DNA from: Pedobacter ginsengisoli
GTDB taxonomy: Bacteria > Bacteroidota > Bacteroidia > Sphingobacteriales > Sphingobacteriaceae
NCBI RefSeq assembly: GCF_002736205.1
Contig: NZ_CP024091.1
Span: 4,895,555-4,959,554, forward strand
DNA length: 64,000 nt
Direction: 5' to 3'
Shown here: one piece after another, positions 26,394 through 35,469 of the stretch
Layout: each line of letters begins with the position of its first letter
How positions within the stretch are numbered: position 1 is the first letter of the stretch
Notes under the pieces: model-generated
Database searches by the model: none
The model's input: only the letters and a program-made list of their open reading frames with translations
What the model was told of the DNA's origin: nothing
Program-made: the position numbers and the translations under genes

Positions 26394-26418
26394 AAAATGG
26401 CCGGAATTTCTTCCGACC
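26392..26418 (-). terminator. Terminator formed by the right IS end
   Basis: Read on the minus strand, GGTCGGAA and TTCCGGCC pair (one T.G) around a GAAA tetraloop, followed by ATTTTTT. It would end transcripts coming from the FKBP gene, replacing the terminator the IS split, and overlaps the transposase stop. Confidence 0.65.
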
Positions 26419-26425
26419 ATGACTG

Positions 26426-26434
26426 GGCGCAGGC
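26426..26434 (+). repeat. Right copy of the 9-bp target duplication
   Basis: GGCGCAGGC, identical to 25028-25036; followed by CCCTTTTT, the 3' half of the original terminator stem. Confidence 0.9.
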
Positions 26435-26472
26435 CCCTTTTTAATAATGTTATAAATATTTGATATTTGTTT

Positions 26473-26952
26473 TTATTGTAAATCTGTTATTTCGATAGTG
26501 AAATCAAGAACTGAATTAGCAGGTACAGGACCGTTTTTTACATTGCCATAAGCATAATAAGAAGGAATAATTAAACGGATTTTACCGCCCTTTTGAATTA
26601 GCGGAAGCCCGATTTGCCATCCGGCAATTATCCCGCCCATTGTAAACTTTGCACCATTATTGGTTTCGAACTGAGTTCCATCTAATAGCCTTCCTGTATA
26701 GTTGCAAGTTACAAGTGTAGTGGCCTTATATTCGATATTTCCGGTTCCAGGGGTAATGATCTGATAAAACAGTCCAAATTCTTCGTCCTTTTTTGTAACA
26801 AGATTATTTTTTGTTACAAAAGCCCTTATAGCATTTGTATCTGTTGTAAACTGAGCTACAGGATCGTGGGTATCTTCAACAAGGTCTTTTTTACAAGCTG
26901 CAAGGCATCCTGCCATACAGATGAAAAGTAATAGGTATTTAATTTTGGTCAT
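26473..26952 (-). CDS. FKBP-type peptidyl-prolyl isomerase lipoprotein
   Basis: The 159-residue protein has a lipobox, CMAGCLAAC-K (Cys19), and a linker. A C-terminal FKBP domain follows (about 70-158): VTCNYTGRLLDGTQFETNNG, IIAGWQIGLPLIQKGGKIRL and IPSYYAYGN. It speeds prolyl cis-trans isomerisation and folding in the periplasm, anchored to a membrane. A TATATTTG -7 box (26960-26967, minus strand) ends only 7 bases before the ATG, predicting a leaderless or near-leaderless mRNA. Its natural terminator was split by the IS. Confidence 0.92.
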   Translation of the reverse strand: MTKIKYLLLFICMAGCLAACKKDLVEDTHDPVAQFTTDTNAIRAFVTKNNLVTKKDEEFGLFYQIITPGTGNIEYKATTLVTCNYTGRLLDGTQFETNNGAKFTMGGIIAGWQIGLPLIQKGGKIRLIIPSYYAYGNVKNGPVPANSVLDFTIEITDLQ

Positions 26953-27079
26953 GGTAAATCAAATATAAGTTTTTTTAAATCATTTATAAGAAGTTAATAA
27001 GTCGTTTTAGCTCAGCCATTAATTGCAAAGTGGTTTGATTTTTGTCCGAAGTTTTAAACCATTTAAATAGCCTCCAATC

Positions 27080-27388
27080 ATGATCAGAACTCTAAAACTT
27101 CAAAAAGCGGTAATTGCCTTTATATTAGGCGTACTTGCATTAATTGCTTATAAAGTAATGAGTGTAAAGGAACTGGAATCAAGCAATTACATGTTGTCAT
27201 TAGCGGGCATCTTATTTATAGCGGGTGCACTAATGCTCATCTATCCAATTTTATTTGCAAAAAAAGATAAAGAAGGCTGTGTAGAGCTTGATCCGGAAAT
27301 ACAAGAAGAAATGGCCTCCGCAGAGGCACAGAGCTCTTCAATTGAATCACCAATAGCCACTGAAACCGAAGCAACGGAAAAGCCTTAA
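27080..27388 (+). CDS. Small two-helix membrane protein
   Basis: The 102-residue protein has two predicted membrane helices (about residues 9-29, AVIAFILGVLALIAYKV, and 38-60, MLSLAGILFIAGALMLIYPI). A short basic loop KKDKEG and an acidic cytoplasmic tail rich in E and S follow. I recognise no family. It is expressed toward the phospholipase gene, and the two stop codons overlap by 4 bases on opposite strands, with no room for a separate terminator. It looks like a real conserved hypothetical gene because it starts well and has a consistent membrane topology. Confidence 0.6.
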   Translation: MIRTLKLQKAVIAFILGVLALIAYKVMSVKELESSNYMLSLAGILFIAGALMLIYPILFAKKDKEGCVELDPEIQEEMASAEAQSSSIESPIATETEATEKP

Positions 27389-29736
27389 ATCACCCCACCC
27401 ATATATGGATCTGTTATTGAATCTTCTCCTGTTTCAACATGTCCGGCATATTGTTTAGAAAATATGTTGTTACCCTCTTGTTGAATTGTAAAATCATACC
27501 ATCCTGAACTCCCATGCAGATCAACAATCAATGTTTTTTTGCTTTTTGAGCTTAAGGATAAAGATTTGGTATTACTACTCTTATAAGCATTATCGGTAAT
27601 GTTTAATTTTAAATCCTGATCGCTTTCGTTTTCCAGAATAAGCTCAATATTTCCACTTGGCTTTTTGGTTAAAAAGCCATTAAGCTCATATCTGCAGTTA
27701 ACTTTTAAAGAAGGATCATTTTTATTGCCTTTAAATTCTCTGAAAAAACCGTTGGGGGCACTTACGCATAGATTGTATTGCCCATCACCAAAGTTTTGTA
27801 AAGTAAGATGATCCGTAATTTTATCTCCATTTTTTACAGCATAAGCCCAGGTTTTTCCTGGCTGTCCTTTATACAAATTGGTGGTATAAACATTAAATGG
27901 AGCACCTACGGGTAGTGTTTTTTGTCCGAAATTCCCTTTGCCAGCCGCTAAATAAAGCTCAACACTGGTGCCAGCCTCATTAAGATTACACTCTGCAAAT
28001 AGCTGATATGGTAAAGCACAAGCTTTGCTTGTTCCGCGTTCCTGTTGGGGCAGATAAGTACCTGAAGCTATTTCGGCTTTTGATAAAGGATTAGGTTTAA
28101 CCTGCGCAGGCTTATTCTTTGCATTTTGAATGCCAGTAACCACCTCTTCTCTTTTTAAAGGTGTTGGTGCGCCGGAGGCCATTCCTGTTGATGGCCTAAA
28201 GGCCGAAGTCAGGTCTCCGCATATTACTCTTCTCCAGCTGCTAATCTTATTACTGCGAATCTTTTTGCCGGTTTTTTTACTAAGGATATTTTCTAAAAAC
28301 ATCAATGTAGAAGTGTGGTCAAAAACCTGCGAATTTACATAGCCACCTTTGCTCCATGGCGATGCAATAATCATTGGCACACGATAGCCTAATCCAATTG
28401 GGCTATCTTTTTTTAGCTCATAATCAGCATCAACTGAAATCCCTTCTGAGACTTTTCCGCTTGCAGGGTCATTAGGTTTAGGAACTACATATGGAGGTAT
28501 ATGGTCAAAGTAGCCATCATTTTCATCATAGGTAAGTATAAAAACAGTCTTTTTCCATATTTCAGGATTCTTTGTTAAGATGTCAAGCGCTTCAGAAACA
28601 TACCAGGTTCCGTATAAAGGTGAGCTGGTGTGGTCTGAGAATCTTTGTGGCGCTACCAACCATGAAACAGTAGGGAGCTTGCCGTTGTCTACATCATTAC
28701 GGAACTGATAGAAGATATCGTTTTTTGGAATGTTAACAGTTTCTTCATGTCCTTCGTCATTAGTAAAAGTAAACGGAGCAAGTTCCAGATAGTTAAACGG
28801 TGCATTTATATTGCTGGCAAATGCCTTATCTATTAAGTTTTTTTCGCGGACAGATAGCTTATTGTATTTCTCAGTTACCTGGGCTGCAGTAAGAGGAGGT
28901 TTATTGGTATGATCGCCATTTTTTCTGAAATATGCCGCAAGCTTAACATTATAACGCTTTACATACTCAATTGCATTATCTCCATAATTGCCCAGCCAGT
29001 CATCTACATTATCTCCTTGTAAATCGGCTGTCCATATTTCATTTTGGTAAATCTTCCAGTCAATACCATTATCTTCCAATACTTCAGGAAAGGTATCCCA
29101 GTCTACAAAAGCATTGTCTCTTGATTCTGCCTGTGAATTATTTACTGCCGCTACCGAACTTCCATTCAATTCGGGCCTGATGTTACCGGTCCAGAAAAAT
29201 AATCTGTTTGGTGTAGTTCCTGTTAAAGATGAGCAAAAGTTATGGTCGCAAATGGTAAAAGCTTCGGCCATTGAATAATAAAATGGAATGTCTGTTCTGT
29301 CGTAATATCCTAAACACATTAGTGATTTTACGGGCACCCATTTGTCGTACTTTCCATTGTTTCTGGCAGCAAGCTGATCCGACCACGAGTGCGGCAGTCC
29401 GCCTTGCCAGGTAATCTTAGTTTTATTGATGTCTACATGAAACGGGGCATAAGTTTTTCCCTCATTATCCTTTTGTAGCCAAACTTTGTTCTGGTCAGGA
29501 AGTGTAAAGGTTCTTGGATCATTAAAGCCGCGCACACCTTTCAGTTTGCCAAACATGTGATCAAAAGACCGGTTTTCCTGCATCAGGATTACAACATGCT
29601 CTGCATCGTGGAAGGTAGATCCGGGGTCTGCCTCAATTGCCATTGCCTTTTGGATAGACATGGGAATTACATTAGGTAAACCAGCTGCTCCCGACAATAG
29701 GGCAGCCTTTTTAATAAAGTCTCTTCTTGAGTCCAT
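27385..29736 (-). CDS. plcN: Tat-exported phospholipase C (phosphocholine-specific type)
   Basis: The 783-residue protein begins with a twin-arginine signal (SRRDFIKKAALLSGAAGLP, residues 3-21), so it is exported folded. The phosphoesterase domain starts HVVILMQENRSFDHMFG (about 47-63) and includes FILTYDENDGYFDH. Two C-terminal DUF756-type beta domains follow (about 560-780). It hydrolyses phosphatidylcholine or related lipids to diacylglycerol and the phosphorylated head group. It lies 73 bp downstream of eboF on the same strand with no clear terminator between them, though TACATTTG (29768-29775, minus strand) could start its own transcript. The gene symbol is approximate. Confidence 0.88.
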   Translation of the reverse strand: MDSRRDFIKKAALLSGAAGLPNVIPMSIQKAMAIEADPGSTFHDAEHVVILMQENRSFDHMFGKLKGVRGFNDPRTFTLPDQNKVWLQKDNEGKTYAPFHVDINKTKITWQGGLPHSWSDQLAARNNGKYDKWVPVKSLMCLGYYDRTDIPFYYSMAEAFTICDHNFCSSLTGTTPNRLFFWTGNIRPELNGSSVAAVNNSQAESRDNAFVDWDTFPEVLEDNGIDWKIYQNEIWTADLQGDNVDDWLGNYGDNAIEYVKRYNVKLAAYFRKNGDHTNKPPLTAAQVTEKYNKLSVREKNLIDKAFASNINAPFNYLELAPFTFTNDEGHEETVNIPKNDIFYQFRNDVDNGKLPTVSWLVAPQRFSDHTSSPLYGTWYVSEALDILTKNPEIWKKTVFILTYDENDGYFDHIPPYVVPKPNDPASGKVSEGISVDADYELKKDSPIGLGYRVPMIIASPWSKGGYVNSQVFDHTSTLMFLENILSKKTGKKIRSNKISSWRRVICGDLTSAFRPSTGMASGAPTPLKREEVVTGIQNAKNKPAQVKPNPLSKAEIASGTYLPQQERGTSKACALPYQLFAECNLNEAGTSVELYLAAGKGNFGQKTLPVGAPFNVYTTNLYKGQPGKTWAYAVKNGDKITDHLTLQNFGDGQYNLCVSAPNGFFREFKGNKNDPSLKVNCRYELNGFLTKKPSGNIELILENESDQDLKLNITDNAYKSSNTKSLSLSSKSKKTLIVDLHGSSGWYDFTIQQEGNNIFSKQYAGHVETGEDSITDPYMGGVI

Positions 29737-29809
29737 AGTGGTTCATTTAGGTGTTGTGTGTTTGAACCAAATGTAATAAGAATAGAAATAAGTTGGTAAA
29801 CCTATAGGA

Positions 29810-31165
29810 TTATCCTTTTAAGGCCTTCCAGATCAGATCATGAACTTCTGTAGCTTGTATATTGTCGTTGTTGTTTAGCTTTTGATCTGTAATCAGAACA
29901 GGGTGGAACTCTGGCGGGGTATTAACGCTACCGTGCGAACCTTTAATTAAAGTAGCATCCAATGGAATAACATCCATAACATAGCGGAAGCCGGCTTTTT
30001 TTCTTAAAAGCTTATACGCCGCACGTGGTTTAGATGACATGAACATTTCTACAGGGTCATATCCGGGTTTTTTATGGATATCTACACATCTGGCATAATC
30101 TGGAGCTACTGCATCATCAAGCCAGAAATAATAGGTAAACCAGCTTTCAGGTTCAGCAACCAATACAAAGTCACCGGCCCTTTCATGGTCTATTCCGTAT
30201 TTCTTTTTGCCTTCTTTATCTAAAACCAGTGCAATGCCTGGCGTTTTTTCTAAAATAGCTTTTACTTTATCAGTTACCGATGGGTCATTGATGTAAACAT
30301 TTGCAACCTGATGGTCAGCTACTACAAAAGCTTTGGATGCCCCTGCGTCTAATAATTCCAGACCCCGCTCTACTCGGATTTGCAACAGACCGTTTTCTCT
30401 AAATACTCTGTTTATGTGAATAGGTTTGTTCACCGGAACAATGCCGTATTCAGAAAGGATAATAATATTGGCACCTTTCTTTTCGTAGAATAGAACTAAA
30501 TCCTTTACCAATTCATCAACTTCACCAAGCTCTTTACTGATCTTATCAAAATCGTTACCGAATTTTTGCAAACAATAATCCAGATGAGGCAGATATATTA
30601 GCGTAAGCGTAGGGTTATAAAGATCTTCTGTAATCATGGATGCATCAGCAATCCACCTGCTTGATTTTATATTGGCACCCGGTCCCCAAAATTGAAAAAG
30701 TGGAAACTGACCTAGTTTCTCCTGTAAAATATCACGTAATTCTGCCGGTTCCGAATAACAATCAGGCATTTTTCTGCCATCAGCCAGGTAGTTCGGACGA
30801 GGGGTTACCCCATAATCAGCATTTGAATACATATTGTACCACCAGAACATGTTGGAGCAGGTAAAATTAGGGTCTTCTTTTTTTGCTTTGTCCCAGATCT
30901 TCTCTGCAAGCACTAACTTATTTGATTGCTTCCAGAATTTAATTTCCGAATCAATATTGTCATACCATCCATTTCCTACAATTCCATGCTCAGTTGGCAG
31001 TTTCCCTGTTAAATAAGTTGATTGTACACTGGTAGTTACAGCCGGTAGCATTGGCGCTATTGCACCAAAGTTTTTATCTTTTATGTATTGTTCTAAAAAA
31101 GGAGTGTGCTTGCCAATAAGGTTTGAGGATAAGCCAACAACATCTATTACTACAGTTTTCTTCAT
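29810..31165 (-). CDS. eboF: EboF: nucleotide pyrophosphatase/phosphodiesterase-family protein
   Basis: The 451-residue protein belongs to the alkaline-phosphatase superfamily. The N-terminal metal and nucleophile region reads PAVTTSVQSTYLTGKLPTEH (about residues 41-60, with the Thr nucleophile), and later metal ligands fall in IIILSEYGIVPV and GDFVLVAEPESWFTYYF. No signal peptide is visible, so it is probably cytoplasmic. It is the last gene of the ebo operon, one base after eboE. In Nostoc the ebo genes are needed to bring a scytonemin monomer precursor to the periplasm; this product's exact reaction is unknown. Confidence 0.9.
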   Translation of the reverse strand: MKKTVVIDVVGLSSNLIGKHTPFLEQYIKDKNFGAIAPMLPAVTTSVQSTYLTGKLPTEHGIVGNGWYDNIDSEIKFWKQSNKLVLAEKIWDKAKKEDPNFTCSNMFWWYNMYSNADYGVTPRPNYLADGRKMPDCYSEPAELRDILQEKLGQFPLFQFWGPGANIKSSRWIADASMITEDLYNPTLTLIYLPHLDYCLQKFGNDFDKISKELGEVDELVKDLVLFYEKKGANIIILSEYGIVPVNKPIHINRVFRENGLLQIRVERGLELLDAGASKAFVVADHQVANVYINDPSVTDKVKAILEKTPGIALVLDKEGKKKYGIDHERAGDFVLVAEPESWFTYYFWLDDAVAPDYARCVDIHKKPGYDPVEMFMSSKPRAAYKLLRKKAGFRYVMDVIPLDATLIKGSHGSVNTPPEFHPVLITDQKLNNNDNIQATEVHDLIWKALKG

Positions 31166-31166
31166 C

Positions 31167-32375
31167 TTATATATTGGATTTAATTACCCAGTTCAATTCA
31201 TTGCTTATAGATTGGGCAATCGGTAATTTTAACTGCTCTGGCAATACTTCCCAGGTATAGGTTTCTACTTCCAGATGGTTAGTGAAAGGAGCATTTTTTT
31301 GAAGTTCAAGAACTGTGGTAATGTCATCCTGAGTAGATTCCAGTACACCTATCTCCTTAATTGATATGGGAACATGAAAATGTGCTCTCCATTGGGTTGT
31401 TTCCTGATTTTCAAAGTCACCAAGAGCAGGGCTAAGGTCTGAGTAGCGAATTAAACCACCATCTTTTTTCAGTGCCACTACCTGATGCAGGTAAGTAGGC
31501 TCATTAAAGGTTTGGAAGCTGCTTTTTATACTCTCTTTTTCTGCCTCCGGTTTATCCAGATCCGCTTTTAAAGCAGCGCTGATCTGTATTTTCCCTACCT
31601 TAATGCCTTTTAATTCAAGTTCTTTTAATACCTCAGCATGAGCTTCAAAGCCTATTGCGAAGTGACAAACATCATAGCAAAGGCAAAGATGTTTTTTAAT
31701 TAACAATGTGGCCTCATCACTGGTAACATTAAATGAATTCTCAATTGCCGGAATTCCAAGTGGCAGTAAATCATTCTCAAACCAGTCTATAAATTCCCGT
31801 CCGGTTTCAAGTATACCATCCGGTTCCGGTTCCAGGTCAAGGTGCATGATTTGACCTGTCTGTTTAGCAATTGTAATTAACTCTTTTATAACCCATACTA
31901 CGTTTAGGGTAGCGGTGCGTTTGGCCTGTTCAAAGTGATCTGTAGTTTTAAACCAGTGCCTGTAACTTAGCGGCGATGTTGAAATTCCGCCATCCATCCC
32001 CTCTGGCAATAAAGACTGAAGAATTCTAAAAAGCCTTATTGTATAATCTCTGCGTGCATCAGTGGTCCAATCAGGCGTGTGTACATCCTCTTTAACCACA
32101 ATGCGATGAAATTCTCCGTAAGGGAAACCATTCATGGTAAAAACATAGGCGTCATTTTCCTTAAGCCACTGTTTAAATTCGGTTAAAGCATTGTCTTTAG
32201 CCAGTTCAAGGCTAGAGATATTAGACAATCTGAGGCCTAATCCTAGAGGCTGATCAGGAGAAACAGATTGTTTAATAACCGGAAAATTCTCTTGTAAAGC
32301 TTTAAAATCGTCGCTCCAGTTTTTACCAGGATGTATATTTGTGCAATAGGTTAAATGGCCTGTGTTAACTTTCAT
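31167..32375 (-). CDS. eboE: EboE: metabolite traffic protein, TIM-barrel
   Basis: The 402-residue protein is a xylose-isomerase-like TIM barrel. It starts MKVNTGHLTYCTNIHPGKNW and contains FTMNGFPYGEFH, MHLDLEPEPDGILE and LCYDVCHFAIGF, whose Glu/Asp/His residues are positioned like metal ligands. This is the EboE pattern. Its substrate is unknown. It lies 2 bp after eboD and 1 bp before eboF, so translation is probably coupled within the operon. Confidence 0.92.
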   Translation of the reverse strand: MKVNTGHLTYCTNIHPGKNWSDDFKALQENFPVIKQSVSPDQPLGLGLRLSNISSLELAKDNALTEFKQWLKENDAYVFTMNGFPYGEFHRIVVKEDVHTPDWTTDARRDYTIRLFRILQSLLPEGMDGGISTSPLSYRHWFKTTDHFEQAKRTATLNVVWVIKELITIAKQTGQIMHLDLEPEPDGILETGREFIDWFENDLLPLGIPAIENSFNVTSDEATLLIKKHLCLCYDVCHFAIGFEAHAEVLKELELKGIKVGKIQISAALKADLDKPEAEKESIKSSFQTFNEPTYLHQVVALKKDGGLIRYSDLSPALGDFENQETTQWRAHFHVPISIKEIGVLESTQDDITTVLELQKNAPFTNHLEVETYTWEVLPEQLKLPIAQSISNELNWVIKSNI

Positions 32376-32377
32376 TT

Positions 32378-33556
32378 TTAGTGATCACTTAATGGTAAAC
32401 CAGCATGCGTGCTGGTGAAGTTTAAAACATAGTTGCTTGCTTCTATCAACAACTTGTGGTCCATTTGGTGTACCTCTTTCCCGGTACCCAAATCAGTAAG
32501 TAAAGTAATGGTAAGCTTACCGCCCAGATGCTCCTGAAACTCTGCCAATCCACGAAGTATTGGAGATTCAGTATCGTTAATCTGAATAAACGGATTAGAA
32601 ATGTCAAAAGATAAATGAAGCATTACATTTAATATGCGCTGTAATTTTTCTTCCGTTAACATTCCGGTTAAGAAAGAATAAGTACTATCTAATGCAATGC
32701 CCATTGCTACAGCCTCACCATGTAAAACACTAAAATTGCTTAACTGCTCAAGTTTATGTGCACTCCAGTGGCCAAAATCTAAAGGTCTGGCCGATCCTGT
32801 TTCAAACGGATCGTCTCCTGCAATATGGTTTAAATGTAATTGGGCACAGCGCTTAATCAGATAATTCATGGTATCCATATCACGTGCAACCAATTGTGCG
32901 GTATTCGCCTCAATCCAGTAAAAAAACTCAGGATCTTTGATTAAAGCTACCTTAACTGCTTCCGAAATACCCGAACGCCAGTCTCTGTCGTTAAGTGTAA
33001 GTAAGAACTGATCGTCATTTAGCACAGCTGATGGCGGTGCAAAAGTGCCAAGAAAGTTCTTTTTGCCTTTGTAATTGATGCCGTTTTTAACACCAATGCC
33101 AGAATCATTTTGAGAAAGAACAGTTGTAGGGATGCGGATATGTTTAATGCCTCGGTGCGAAACTGCAGCAGCATAACCAACAAGATCAAGCACAGCACCT
33201 CCGCCAATTGCAGCAATGTACGAATGTCTGTCAATACCATAAACATTCACCGCTTCAACCAGTTGGTCAAAAAGAGCAGTGTCGTTTTTTGATGCTTCTC
33301 CACCCGGAACAATCATTATGTCATTTATCAATTGTACATCGCTATGCTGTGCAAAGTATGCCCTGATTGATGTTACAAGGTTTGGATGAGCATCGGCAAC
33401 ACCCTTGTCAAGTACAAAAAATATTTTGCGCAAAGCCTCCGAAGGCTTCTCCTTAAAGAAGTTTGCCAGTATAGGATTGCCGGTATCAAATAGTGAAGAG
33501 GTAAAGTATATTTTATACTCAAATTTTACACTAAACGACTGTTCTAAATAACTCAT
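32378..33556 (-). CDS. eboD: EboD: 3-dehydroquinate-synthase-like protein
   Basis: The 392-residue protein shows the sugar-phosphate cyclase fold: IMIVPGGEASKND (about residues 81-93), AAIGGGAVLDLVGYAAAVSH (nucleotide loop, about 114-133), IPTTVLSQNDSGIGVKNGIN and HGEAVAMGI. It is EboD rather than housekeeping AroB because of its place between eboC and eboE and its extended N-terminus. The reaction is inferred to be a cyclisation or dehydration of a sugar-like group; the product is not known. It starts 16 bp after eboC. Confidence 0.9.
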   Translation of the reverse strand: MSYLEQSFSVKFEYKIYFTSSLFDTGNPILANFFKEKPSEALRKIFFVLDKGVADAHPNLVTSIRAYFAQHSDVQLINDIMIVPGGEASKNDTALFDQLVEAVNVYGIDRHSYIAAIGGGAVLDLVGYAAAVSHRGIKHIRIPTTVLSQNDSGIGVKNGINYKGKKNFLGTFAPPSAVLNDDQFLLTLNDRDWRSGISEAVKVALIKDPEFFYWIEANTAQLVARDMDTMNYLIKRCAQLHLNHIAGDDPFETGSARPLDFGHWSAHKLEQLSNFSVLHGEAVAMGIALDSTYSFLTGMLTEEKLQRILNVMLHLSFDISNPFIQINDTESPILRGLAEFQEHLGGKLTITLLTDLGTGKEVHQMDHKLLIEASNYVLNFTSTHAGLPLSDH

Positions 33557-33572
33557 AGTTGAAAATTCCTGA

Positions 33573-34460
33573 CTAAGTAACCGCGAATGCCTTACTTAGT
33601 AATATTGATAATGGTAATAAAATAACAATTGATAGGGCCACTTTCCAGTCTGCAAAAACACTGGCCCAGGCAGCATTCATTAATATTAGTGCAATTACAC
33701 CTGATTTTACTGCTTTACCTATGTTTGGGCCTATTGGATTTTTTATGGCTTTTAACAGCGGTATAAATATCATTAAAGCGAAAGGGATAATAAATGCCAG
33801 GGTGATGGGTAAACCTCCTCTGGTAGTTGCGAAAAAAAGTATACTTGCAATAACTACTGCATAAAGTAGTGCCGCAAAATACAGCATTTTTTTGCTTCCG
33901 CCATGTACCTCGCCTCTGCTAATCATAGTAATTGATGCAATATAAATAATAGGCACTAAGGCTAAAAACCACCATTGCTGTACCTGAGAACTGATAATAC
34001 TTACACCCAGCAACAAATTTAATCCACGACAAAAGCCCATGTTAAGCGGACCTAAAATAGAATGATGTTTGGCCCATTTGTTATAGGTAAGGCAGGCAAT
34101 CATGATAGAAACCGCAATTACTGATGTTGTTGTGCCAAACAGATTAGCGGCCGCAATTCCTATAAAGAAGAATACTGCACCAAATATGGTAGCTGCTTTT
34201 TTACTTATCAGGCCACTTGGAATAGGACGTTCCGGACGTTCAACTTTATCCAAATCAGCATCAAATACATCATTAAAAATAATACCACCACTGTACAAAC
34301 CTATTGTCGAGATGCATAGCAATATAACCGGAAGCTGTAAACTGTTCCAGCTACTTATAGAAAAAGCTCCTGCTATGGCTATACCGGCAAGTACATCTGC
34401 CACCGAAGTAACTACATTTGCAGGCCGCATTAACCTTATATATCCTAATAGTTTTTTCAA
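33573..34460 (-). CDS. eboC: EboC: UbiA-like prenyltransferase
   Basis: The 295-residue integral membrane protein has the first UbiA Asp motif, FNDVFDADLDKVERPERPIPSG (NDxxDxxxD, about residues 62-83, shown here as family knowledge). A second motif around residues 180-190 is degenerate. There are eight or nine membrane helices. It should transfer an isoprenyl group to an acceptor in the inner membrane. The start codon is TTG at 34458-34460 (MKKLLGYIRLMRPANVV); the next ATG would remove the family-typical first ten residues. It starts 12 bp after eboB. Confidence 0.9.
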   Translation of the reverse strand: MKKLLGYIRLMRPANVVTSVADVLAGIAIAGAFSISSWNSLQLPVILLCISTIGLYSGGIIFNDVFDADLDKVERPERPIPSGLISKKAATIFGAVFFFIGIAAANLFGTTTSVIAVSIMIACLTYNKWAKHHSILGPLNMGFCRGLNLLLGVSIISSQVQQWWFLALVPIIYIASITMISRGEVHGGSKKMLYFAALLYAVVIASILFFATTRGGLPITLAFIIPFALMIFIPLLKAIKNPIGPNIGKAVKSGVIALILMNAAWASVFADWKVALSIVILLPLSILLSKAFAVT

Positions 34461-34472
34461 TTCAATAACTAA

Positions 34473-35459
34473 TTAAGAAATGATAATAGAGTTTTTATCT
34501 ATTCTTGGTTGTTGCCCGCCACGCAGAATCGAATTACTCTCAAATTTCTGACTCTGATCAATGTTTTTAACAGCAATAAAATCATTCTCATCAATCTGTC
34601 CGCTTTGTGCAAATGCAGTTATTGCATTTCTGTAGCTCACCAGTTCAATATCAGGAAGACTGATTCCCGATTTTTTCATTAATGCTGCAGTTTTAGGCAC
34701 CGCAAGAGGATCAGAAATGCCCCAGTCAGCTGCAGAATTGATCATCACCCTTTCCGATCCATACTGTTTTACCACCTCTACCATTCGCTCATTGCCCATT
34801 TTTGTAAAAGGATAAATGGTAAATGCTGCCCAGAAACCTCTGTCTAAAACTTCCTTAACAGTTTCTTCATTATTGTGGTCTACAATTACAGAATACGGAG
34901 AAAGGCCATGTTCAATGGCGATATCCATACTGCGTTGTGTGCCTTTTTTCTTGTCTCTGTGTGGGGTATGAATTTGTACAGGTAATCCAGATTCTTTAGC
35001 CAATTCCAATTGCAAGCGGAAATATTTTTCTTCGGCAGCAGTCTGGTCATCAAAACCAATCTCACCAATACCAACTACTCCTTCTTTAAAAATAAAGAGC
35101 GGTAGAACCTCCATTACCTGTTCGGCCAGTTTTTCATTATTGGCCTCACGAGAGTTTAAACCTATAGTACAATAATGTTTAATGCCGAATTGAGAAGACC
35201 TGAATCTTTCCCATCCAATAAGACTGCTATAATAATCGGTAAAGCTATCTACTCCGGTACGTGGTTGTCCCAGCCAAAAAGCCGGTTCTATTAAAGCAAC
35301 AATTCCTGCATCGGCCATAGCCTGGTAGTCATCTGTAGTACGAGAGGTCATGTGTACATGCGGGTCAAAAAATTTCATCCCGCTGATGTCGTTTAAATCA
35401 AGAGAAGTTTGAATTTTTTCTCCTTCATTTCTTTCCTGAAAATTATCATTACAGCACAT
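34473..35459 (-). CDS. eboB: EboB: TatD-family metal hydrolase
   Basis: The 328-residue amidohydrolase-type TIM barrel has the metal motif FDPHVHMTSRTTDD near the start and further ligands in IGEIGFDDQ (Glu), VQIHTPHRDKK (His) and VIVDHNNEE (His). TatD relatives are metal-dependent nucleases or hydrolases; EboB's substrate is unknown. The ATG at 35459 gives 27 residues before the conserved MKFFDPHVHM. An internal ATG at 35378 would start at that Met but leave a 91-bp gap after eboA, so the upstream start fits the tight operon better. Confidence 0.92.
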   Translation of the reverse strand: MCCNDNFQERNEGEKIQTSLDLNDISGMKFFDPHVHMTSRTTDDYQAMADAGIVALIEPAFWLGQPRTGVDSFTDYYSSLIGWERFRSSQFGIKHYCTIGLNSREANNEKLAEQVMEVLPLFIFKEGVVGIGEIGFDDQTAAEEKYFRLQLELAKESGLPVQIHTPHRDKKKGTQRSMDIAIEHGLSPYSVIVDHNNEETVKEVLDRGFWAAFTIYPFTKMGNERMVEVVKQYGSERVMINSAADWGISDPLAVPKTAALMKKSGISLPDIELVSYRNAITAFAQSGQIDENDFIAVKNIDQSQKFESNSILRGGQQPRIDKNSIIIS

Positions 35460-35469
35460 AATTCAAAAT

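Larger units (their letters stand above)
25037..26425 (+). mobile_element. Complete IS4-family insertion sequence, 1389 bp
   Basis: The element has identical 19-bp terminal inverted repeats, CAGTCATGGTCGGAAGAAA, at 25037-25055 and 26407-26425, and one intact transposase gene. The 9-bp duplication GGCGCAGGC flanks it. Perfect ends, intact duplication and full-length transposase indicate a recent insertion. The target was the loop of the terminator downstream of the FKBP gene. Both element ends can themselves fold into inward-reading terminators. A genome-wide search for the 19-bp end would give the copy number. Confidence 0.92.

Noticed and set aside
32378..33556. Housekeeping 3-dehydroquinate synthase (aroB)
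   Set aside because: Position between eboC and eboE and the N-terminal extension fit EboD; no other shikimate genes are near.
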